Shown piece by piece: positions 55,690 to 64,000 of a stretch of 64,000 nucleotides of DNA. The DNA is from Lucinisca nassula (lineage: Eukaryota > Mollusca > Bivalvia > Lucinida > Lucinidae): assembly GCA_963580285.1 (NCBI GenBank), contig OY757014.1, positions 100,814,072 to 100,878,071 of the forward strand, read 5' to 3'. Both the position numbers and the translations under genes were made by a program. The notes under the pieces are model-generated. The model ran no database searches. It was given only the letters and a program-made list of their open reading frames with translations, and was not told where the DNA came from. Each line of letters begins with the position of its first letter. Position 1 is the first letter of the stretch.

Positions 55690-57285
55690 AACTTAAAAAG
55701 AGAAACGATCAGGGACAGATACAATCAGATCCCAAATTCTTCCAACAATATCACTAGGAAAATAAGTCGGAATATAGAGTGACGACAGGTAACAAAACGG
55801 ACCGCAGGTAAACAGAGTCAGCAACTCTTTCCCAAACAGGTGGTGACTAAGAGTATCCAAACCTAACTAAAAAGGAGAAATATACATAATGGTGGAAAGA
55901 ATCAGAATCGCCAACATGACAAACTTTACACTTAAAGGACAAGCGTAACTATAATTGAACAACCAAAAATGGGGTGAAGAATCAGAATCGTCAACGTAAC
56001 AAAATATATGATAAGGGAAATAACCAGAATCACCAACACAAAACACGAAGGAGCCACAGCGAGAGCACCGACTTGGAACGGACAGTAAAATTACTGATGG
56101 GTTTAAGATTACTTTACGGGATCCCAACCCTCACTTTCAGTGTGGTTCAACCAAGTCTTTGTTTGGTCCGCGTGAAGGTTTTCTGACTCATCAGTGAATC
56201 AACTCGGTAAACAAAGGAATCACAATAAAAGCCAAGTTGACACAAGGACGAGCACTCGACAGTAAAACGCGCTGAGCCATCCGGTGCAACGCAACAGGAA
56301 CATTGGAGCAAAAACAAGCAATAGTTAAACCCGTTGGACCAAGCAACAGACATAAAAGTTCCGGCTCCGATTAACTAATAAATAGCTTAAAGCCATAGGA
56401 ATCATGGAGCCTGAACCCCGATCCATCGGCGTGCAATTAAAGAGGAAAGCATAATGTCAGGCCGTGATGGGGTCAAACACAATGCTTGCTTGACTCTTGA
56501 ATAGAATTTATATTATATCCAATGCGTTTTAACGTTCAATAATATTCTGAATTAGTTCCGAAAAAAATAGGGTTGCCTTTAAATATTTAGATGGGGATGT
56601 TCCATAGGGTGTCCCACGAGGAACAGCACCATCCAAGAAAGGAAAATTTACAATCTCAAGATCGAAATCTTCGCGTTTATCATAAATTTTGCAAGAAACA
56701 ATCCCATCTACAATAGATAGATGTAAATCCATAAAACGGGGCCTCGGTATCAGAAGAATTTGTTTTATTTAACTGAAGTTCTGGTGGGGGTAAATTTGAC
56801 AGATCAAACCATCGAAATAGGTATTGATATTTAATAAATCATCCAAATATCTAGAACTCGAGCTAAAAGCTTCAATGATTTCAGATTGGTTTTCACGGAA
56901 AGGGATATCATGAAGTCTCTTTCGAAATAGGTATTGATATTTAATAAATCATCCAAATATCTAGAACTCGAGCTAAAAGCTTCAATGATTTCAGATTGGT
57001 TTTCACGGAAAGGGATATCATGAAGTCTCTTTCATAACAATAAAAGAACAGATCAGCCACACGGGGTGTCCAATTCCTACCCACCAGAATATCCACAACT
57101 TGTCAAATAAACTTCATTCACAATCTTATGTAAATGTTGTCAAGTAGAAAGGATTGAGCTTAACACACCTTCTGACATGACCATAAAGTATAATTTTATG
57201 CTCTTCAGAAGTGATAAAAGCAGTCCTTACATTACATGCAAGATAGAGGGAGTCTTCCCTATGAAAAGTTCATTCAATTAGTTGC
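55690..57285 (-). pseudogene. diverged family P RT relic with 110-bp internal duplication
   Basis: 3' UTR-like part (55690-56400) is clearly diverged from the other copies. RT part (56400-57285, minus) has landmarks such as AAAGGAAAATTTACAATCTC, CATCTACAATAGATAGATG and GGAGTCTTCCCTATG. A 110-base block from 56813 is repeated in tandem at 56923, breaking the catalytic region. The right edge runs into a LINE RT scrap. Confidence 0.75.
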
Positions 57286-57485
57286 AAATTTCTTTCAATT
57301 TCTGCCTGTGAAATCCCGATTTCATATGTTGTATCGTCAGCATACGTATAAGCATTTATTGGTTTGGTATAAAAAGGGATATCATTAGTAAATGATAAAA
57401 ACATTAGAGGTCCTAACATTGAGCCCTGTGGAGCTCCATTAATTATGAGATCATCATTTGAAGCTGCATTATAAACAAAGACTGT
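57286..57485 (-). pseudogene. non-LTR (Jockey/CR1-like) RT fragment
   Basis: Minus strand encodes NGAPQGSMLGPLMFLSFTND and AYTYADDTTYEIG: the LINE RT motifs (G-x-PQGS-x-LGP-LF and YADDT). About 65 residues, open throughout. Its downstream edge abuts the family P relic within CTAATTGAA. Confidence 0.82.
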
Positions 57486-57564
57486 TTGTTTGCTCGCCGG
57501 AAATAATTATTGATTGTGGCCTCGTAAAATCGATTTAAGCAAGAAACCATCGGCTTTCTCGTTA
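57486..57564 (+). mobile_element. family P 3' UTR scrap
   Basis: GATTGTGGCCTCGTAAAATCGATTTAAGC matches the UTR of other copies. Confidence 0.6.
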
Positions 57565-59940
57565 GTTCCTATTCGTAAAAAAGAACTCGAGTATTCGTAT
57601 CTGCATTAGCTATCGTCAGTTGAACCTTCGAACTTTGCCCGATTCATCCCCGCTACCTCGCGTACAAGAATGCTTAGACGTCTTAGATGGCACCACATGG
57701 TTTTCCACGCTCGACTGCACATCAGGCTTTTACCAGCTGCAGATGCACCCTGATGATAAGGATAAACTCCATTCGCTTGTAGTAAGGTATGTTAAATGTG
57801 AAAGTTTTACCGATGGGCCTGGTGAATAGTCCAGCTACGTATCAACGATTCATGAAACACATCATGACCGGCATAAACTTTCGATCGTGTCTCGTTTATA
57901 TTGATGACTGCATCATTTACTCCAAATCGTTCAACGAGCATATTTCACGCCTTGATGAAGTTCTCACAAGAATTGGTAAGGTGAATCTGAAAATCCCGCC
58001 AGATAAAAGTAAAGTTTTTGGACCACGCAGTATCAGAAGAAGGCGTCGCGACGTGCGAAGATAAAATTAGAACAGTAAAAGAATGGCCTATACCTCGGTT
58101 TTGTAAACATGTTGGCACAATCCTTGCACCGTTGCATCAATTAACTAAGAATCAGATTTTTGAGTGGAGTCCAGAATGCCAAGAAACCTTTGAAACCCTG
58201 AAAGAATTACTTACAAATGCGCCTATTTTAGGATACCCAAATACGCAAGACCAATTCTTTCTACACTCTTACGCGAGCTCAGTTGCCGTAGACGCAGTGG
58301 TGTCTCAGTTAGCAAATGGACAAGAAAGAGTTATAGCTTATTTCAGTAAATCGTTGAAAGACGCACAACGTAAGTATTGTGTTACAATACGTGTGCTATT
58401 AGAAATCGTTGAAGCTGTGAAAAATTTTCATCAATATCTATATGGAGTCTCTTCCAGAGTCAGAACTGATCATGGAAGCATACAGTGGCTCCGTAAATGT
58501 AAGAACCCTAACTCAATTCTTGCCCGCTCGTTAGAGGTATTCAGCACCTACATATTTGAGATACAATTTAGACCACGAATATGTTTTTGAAAGTGTTATC
58601 CTTTGGAAGCAAGGAATACACCACATTGCTGGAAAGTATGAAGTGTACATGTTTTCTGGACCAGACTAGCTAGTTTCGGCCAATTAGGCCTCATCAGTGA
58701 CCCTCAAATATTTTCAAAATTCTGCAATAAAATCAATGATTCCAAAGGACAAGACAATATAAACTACACTATTCAGGAAGTCTGAAAAAAATACCATGGG
58801 AAAATGTTCAAGAGGTTGTGAAAGCCCAGGTCCTAGATCCAATTTTATCAGTCCTGTATAATTGGATGGAGAATAACAAACGGTCGGAATGGGAGGACAT
58901 TTCTGGTACAGATGAAGAGACGAAAACTAACTGGGCTCAGGGGTCCAGGCTAGTTCTGCACAAAGGTGTTGTATGCAGAAATGACTTTTGTTGCCGTGAA
59001 GAAGTCATCTGACATCAGGACATCTAGCGACCACAAAAACAAAAGATTTTATTGGTACAAGTACAAGGAATTTATTGAAAATTGGATCAAGTCTTTTTGT
59101 AAGTGTCAAGCAAGACGGCTCCCGAAGCTTCGCTCTCGTGCACCAATGAAGAAGAGTAGGAACAAACAGAAGCGATTGTGTTTCGACCTTCTTGGACCAT
59201 TTGCTGAAATAAGAAATAAAAGCATACATGTTCTATCAATTCTTGATCAATTTATATGCTGGATTGAAATGTTTCCTTTAAAAAAACATGGAGACTGAGA
59301 CAGTAGCTAAAGTTTTTATAAGTGAGTTTGTGACGCGTTATGAATGTGCCGACAAATTTTGACTGACCAAGGGAAACAATTTGAGTCAAAGTTATTTAAA
59401 TATTATATGTGACTTGCTGGATATCGAGAAGAAAAGAAGAAGTTTTCACCTTCAGACAACTGGGATCCAAGAAAGATTTAATAGAACCATAGAAGACATG
59501 CTAAATAAGTATGTAAGTGCAAACAAAAGAGACTGGGATGAATATTTACCAATGTTATTACTGGCATGTAGATCATCAGCCCACGAGAGCACCAAACAAA
59601 CACCATACACCATGTTCTTTGGTCGTCACGCAATCCTGTTGATCTGGTCTGTTGTCCGCCGGGTTCTGAAAACAGGAAGGAGAGCCATGAGTATGTTTTG
59701 GAGCTTCAGGAAAACTCAGGAAAGTACACAATATTGCGCAAACGGAAATGATCAGAGCTAGTGACTGTCAAAAGAAAACATATGACCACAGAGTGCATAC
59801 TATACCTGATAATGATGGCGACCTGGTGTGGCTTCGACTATGTACCCGATCCAAGCGAATTCGCCCCAAACTTCAACCTCCGTGGAAGGGTCCCTACACA
59901 ATAATACGAAAGATCTCTGATCTGGTAGCCACAATATAAT
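57565..59940 (+). pseudogene. Ty3/Gypsy retrotransposon pol, decayed
   Basis: Polyprotein remnants in order: RT start (NLRTLPDSSPLPRV, FSTLDCTSGFYQLQM), RT catalytic VYIDD at 57894-57908, RNase H (HAVSEEGVA, YFSKSLKDAQRKYC, RTDHGSIQWL), a disrupted stretch at 58590-58810, then integrase (CKCQARRLP, LCFDLLGPFAEIRNKS with the first Asp, a second Asp motif near 59360, ERFNRTIEDML with the Glu) and a C-terminal WKGPYTIIRKISD. Several frameshifts and stops separate the pieces; gag and protease are missing and no LTR is seen. Such elements integrate through RNA. This copy cannot be functional. Confidence 0.9.
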
Positions 59941-60394
59941 ATTTCCATATGTTGGTTAAACAGACACCAACAATAAAATGAAACACTTTTCTGATCTCAG
60001 TGTCAACTATAATCATCACTGCACGATCTCAGTATGACAGAAATATGCCTTAAAGAACGTGAACGCTACAAATCATGATGTAAATGTTCTTCTTTAGTAG
60101 AATGGTACTGGTTAGCATGCTATATTCTTTAAAAGAAAAAAAAAATGGACAAAGCGTCTCAATATGACTGAGAAGACGATGATATTAAATTATAACCACT
60201 GATGAAGTAGACACCGGTTACAACTATGGTTTCACTCAGTATGACAGACTGAATCACTAGTGCTGTAAATTGTCCTATCTCAAGTTATAACTAACACTTG
60301 ATCACTGTATTCAAGCGGAAAGAATTCACTCAAAGACCTACATGTATCTACTTTCAGACAGAAAATGCCATACAGAAGGGTGGTACAGAAGGCA
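59941..60394. other. no gene recognised
   Basis: Between pol and the zinc-finger remnant. GATCTCAGT and AGTATGACAGA motifs recur. No LTR identified. Confidence 0.4.
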
Positions 60395-60690
60395 ATTTCT
60401 GCCTTCTGGTGTGATGCATGTGGGGTGTCCTTCTCCCAGCGAGAGTAACTCAGCAGACACTGCAGAGACAGACACAACCAAAGGTGTATTGCCAGTATTG
60501 TGGCATTCACTACGACCAGTTGAGGAAAGGTGACCTGTATGCTTATGTAACCTGCTGTAGTAGAGATGCTGACAGGCTAAAGGCCAGCATCGTGAAATTC
60601 GACAGAATAGAAGCAGGTCACCAAGGACGGAATGAGACTGGCGGGCGCCAAGAAGCTATTCACCAAGACCGAGGGAGAATCAAAATCTAC
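60395..60690 (+). pseudogene. C2H2 zinc-finger remnant
   Basis: In the frame starting at 60404 the sequence reads FWCDACGVSFSQRE, a stop at 60446, then LSRHCRDRH. The spacing C-x2-C-x12-H-x4-H is an exact C2H2 finger apart from the stop. After a frame change, YCQYCGIHYDQLRKGDLYAY resembles a second C-x2-C finger. It could be a captured host finger or part of an element 3' region; I cannot tell which. Non-functional in this copy. Confidence 0.65.
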
Positions 60691-60699
60691 TAACACAGA

Positions 60700-62500
60700 C
60701 ACCACTAGACGGCACAAATCACACAGACCGTACCAACACATACCAGCCAACAATCAGGAGACATCAAACACAAGTCACTTGACTGCTACATCAACACATA
60801 TACTCTAGAGAGATTCAAACTATCAGGCCTATAGCAGAACACCATCCACTACGACAAAGACTAAAACACATCAAGCTACTCACGGAACTACGACAAAGAC
60901 TACAACAGATTAAGCCATTCGCCGGACTACACCAACAGCTATGACTTCTTTAGCGCCTACCCGCTCATCTAGTGCAACATCCGTTTGTACTGCAACTAAA
61001 CTGTCATCTCCTAAATTCACCAATCATGCGATCTCTGCTCAAAAACTCACTTTTAAAAAACAAAGCTCCAACGAGTCCAACTAGGTATGATAAGGGAAAA
61101 ATTTAATGACCTGCAATCGTCCCCTATACTCGTTGTAGATCTCTGTGCTGAACCAGTTCTTAATGACCTAAGCCTGTATGACAAGTCATCAGATGTAATG
61201 AACCTTTTTACACAGTTAGATCTGGATGACACCAGTGCCGCCTCTTCCAATTTACTTTCCTTATCACCGATCTTAACCACCTCTTCTCTCTCTACCTACA
61301 CTACTACTGCCACAACTTGACTGTCTTCCAGCCAGCAATCTTCCGCTTAAAAGGTTCTTGATGAGAATCATAATGTTTTATGCACTCTTCCTGGACTAGA
61401 TCATAGAAAAGTGACACAACTTGATATCGGCGGAAGATCGTTTTGGATAATGCCTGCTAACCCTACCCTTACATCACTTTTAAATGAACATAACATCAAG
61501 AACAATCAGCCATTCACACCGAGACAACAGAAGATCAATCAGCCATTCACACGGAGACAACACAACATCTAGGTCAATCAGCCATTCTCACCGATACAAC
61601 ACAGCGTCAGGAACAGTCAACCATTATCACAGAGACAAACATCAATATCAATCAACCAGAGACAACACAGCATCAAGATCATTCAGCCATTAACATGGAG
61701 ACAAGACAACATGAAGATCAGTCAGCCATTCAGCCTGATGTGGAGACACTGAATCAAGATGAGCCAACCACTCAACCCCGTACTGATATAAAACAACAGC
61801 ACGATCAGTTAATCAAACAACATGCCACCAAAACCACCACTACGACCAACACCATTTAGCAACTCTACAAACCACAGAGACACCACAATATCGAGAACAG
61901 TCTACCACACAACATGTAAGCATAGAAAGGCCGCGCTTCAAGCCTTGGATCTTACCATACCTTGCCGTGCGCACTTGGCGGAAGCACCACGTTTAACAGG
62001 AACTGCTACATCTACTTCCACCGATGCCACGACAGTCAGAATCCAAAGAAAAATTGTTTACAGAAAGATATGACATTAACTAATACACCCTTGGATTTAA
62101 TAATAAAATACACTACACAGAACAACCTGTTGCCAAACATTACCAACACACCACAGAACCAAGAATCTACAGCCACTCCACACGACAGCGAGACGCCAAG
62201 GAATCAAGAACCAAGAGCCACTCCGAACGACACCGAGACACCACGAATCAACAGCTACTTCTACTGACACACAGATACCAGAATATGAAGACAGTTCTAT
62301 ATCTTTTCTGACACTCAATCAACATCTAGTTCCTCAGTTTCATGGTCTATAACTTCTTGATTTTACATTGGCTGCAACTCTGATTCTGATGAAGATTCTA
62401 AAAGTAAAACTAGACGGAAGAGGAAAGTCTATCATCCATCGACCGACCATTCTTCAAAGCGAGGGAAAACTCAATCAACCTTCACACGACTTACAAACCA
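60700..62500. repeat. polar, low-complexity tract with a CAATCAGCCATTCACAC minisatellite
   Basis: Rich in AC/CA; translated frames are T, S, H, Q and R rich. 61484-61760 is a degenerate tandem repeat, period about 40, of CAATCAGCCATTCACACCGA with GAGACAACACAACATC. Related blocks with CACCGAGACACCA lie near 62170-62250. No domain. It may be a decayed low-complexity coding region next to the zinc finger. Confidence 0.55.
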
Positions 62501-62504
62501 TCAG

Positions 62505-62815
62505 AGTCTAACTGTTGGTTTTCTTTTGCTCAAGCATTTCTTGCTTTCGAGTCATCACCATTGTTTCATCTCTGCGGTTGTTTGATTTGTGTGTTCACGG
62601 AGATGTTGCACTGATTAGTTAGGAGGCCTTCATGCGGACTGAACAAATTATTTGTCTAAAACGCGACGGAAGTAAGGACTGGGATTGTGGCCACGTAAAA
62701 TCGATTTAAGCCAGCCCCCAATGGAATTCATTTCACTGACCGTTCCAAGGCGATTCTTCTGACGCAGTTTATTGTTGTTATGGTTTGTCTCTGAGTGTGA
62801 GGGTGTGTAGATCGC
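62505..62815 (+). mobile_element. family P 3' UTR
   Basis: GAGTCTAACTGTTGGTTTTC to GGTTTGTCTCTGAGTGTG. Inserted at the end of the low-complexity tract. Confidence 0.78.
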
Positions 62816-63589
62816 TTAATACAATTGACAGTTTACTCAGCATAGGGGAGTTGCCTGTATATTGGTGTACACATTTATTGTACATATTTATTTTTCTCCA
62901 CTTGTGTTTGGAGAGTTACCGTATATTATTTGCTGTTGTAGTTGAAGCAGCTGCTTGTGATAATTTCATAGACAATATGGTTATTTAAGGATGAAATTAT
63001 AGCCCAATTCATTTAATAGTTCCATCCCCAATTAAAATTTCACAATGATTTATTTTCATCTCACGTATTCATTTTACATAACTACAGAAGGGGCATCAAG
63101 ATTAACTGATATTTGTTTCTAGCAATCATTTCTCTTTTGTTTTGATTTAAGAGGCTAAGCACAGGGATATTTAAAATTTGTATCTTGATTCACTTTATTT
63201 AGTCAACTATTACATTCCCACAATGTAGTCTCAGCAGCTGCGTTAAATATGTATGTAAAAATGTTTGTAGCATGTAAATGTTTGTAACATGTGGTATGTT
63301 AGGAAAAAGAGCTAGCTATATTATGTCAGTGTGTTTTAAAATATATTTGATTCTGCACAAACATTTGACAACTTGTGTTTGTCATAGAACCTGATTTATT
63401 CTTTTTCGCTTTTGTGGTTGAGTCCTCCAATTACAGTAGACAATCAATTTTATACCAGAATTTTTACTTAGCTATAAATGCATGTATATGTACCTAATGT
63501 ACATGTTATAGATGGTTGAATGCCTGTGCTTGTATGAATTGGATATGCTTGATCACATTAACTCATATTAACGTTACAAGTTAGTTTCG
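62816..63589. other. AT-rich DNA, no gene recognised
   Basis: GTAAATGTTTGTA(A/G)CATG repeats near 63255-63295. Nothing coding. Confidence 0.4.
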
Positions 63590-63840
63590 GACGCGGGCTC
63601 GATGTCTATCGGGGTCGGCAACATTCTTTCGTGGAGATTGATCACGAAATCTTTTCCACGGTCATTCTCTCCCTTCCGCTGATTCAAGAAGGACAGTTGT
63701 CAGTTTCTGGCGAAAGAATGTGCACTGTACTGGTTAAACCGCTTACGTCCAGGAAAAGTGTGGATAGGTAAACTGACTGGCTCAACAATGACCTAAAATC
63801 GTGTTGACGGGGCCGTTAAACTAGAAAACAAACAAATAAA
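63590..63840 (+). mobile_element. SINE family A, head truncated
   Basis: GACGCGGGCTCGATGTC (altered B box), GGTCGGCAACATTCTTTCG, GATTCAAGAAGGACAG, tail GTTGACGGGGCCGTTAAAC then AAACAAAC. Shows the longest tail of the family, resembling family C. Confidence 0.85.
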
Positions 63841-64000
63841 CAAAGTTAGTTTCTTTCTTATCAGAATGCAGATACCTTATATGCTCCTTGTGTGATGGTG
63901 ATTCTGTAGCTTGATGCTGTGCCTAATCAGTCCTACACCTAATATTGTATTCTCTCTAGTTGATAAATCCTTTGTAACTGATCGGTTTCGCTTGAAATCA

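Overview
This window is eukaryotic, intron-rich and packed with repeats. The organism is probably a bivalve mollusc. The signs are tRNA-headed SINEs with a GACGGGG(C/A)CGTTAAAC tail running into AAAC repeats, GTCAAAGGTCAAGGTCA satellites, AACAAGAGG-type tandem arrays, and many hairpin MITEs. No bacterial gene organisation is present. The species was inferred from repeat style and not tested.

The main host gene runs on the + strand from about 1.8 kb to at least 32.7 kb and encodes a secreted modular protein. I assembled five exons by eye. They are a signal-peptide exon (1807-1858), a kringle exon (15456-15659), two half-exons of a first CUB domain (22318-22517 and 24751-24889) and the first half of a second CUB domain (32473-32672). 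Reading phases agree at every join (1/1, 1/1, 0/0, 1/1), and the two CUB front exons have the same length and phase. Both CUB fronts carry a D-x-D-N-D-G-x-x-D calcium-loop-like motif where CUB domains usually have an NYPxxYPxN-like loop. The kringle has a shortened Cys2-Cys3 segment. The second half of CUB2 and the 3' end were not found with confidence.

Layout: 0-1.1 kb, a pogo/Tigger-type transposase running off the left edge. 1.1-1.8 kb, a possible promoter. 1.9-15.4 kb, a large first intron full of SINEs, MITEs, a nuclear-receptor-half-site-like satellite and a reverse transcriptase relic. 15.5-32.7 kb, the remaining exons among inverted copies of one retroelement 3' end, minisatellites and nested MITEs, with an assembly gap at 28853-29052. 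32.7-38.7 kb, MITE clusters, RT relics and a tandem array. 38.7-53.7 kb, two mariner relics, SINEs and an interrupted inverted duplication (40.4-43.3 kb against 50.0-51.0 kb). 53.7-57.5 kb, AT-rich DNA and an RT relic fused to a LINE RT scrap. 57.6-59.9 kb, a decayed Ty3/Gypsy pol. 60.4-62.5 kb, a broken C2H2 zinc finger and a repetitive polar-coding tract. 62.5-64 kb, retroelement 3' end and a SINE.

Exons of the host gene are strong because domain, splice and phase evidence agree. Repeat families were defined only by comparing copies inside this window, so family names are provisional.
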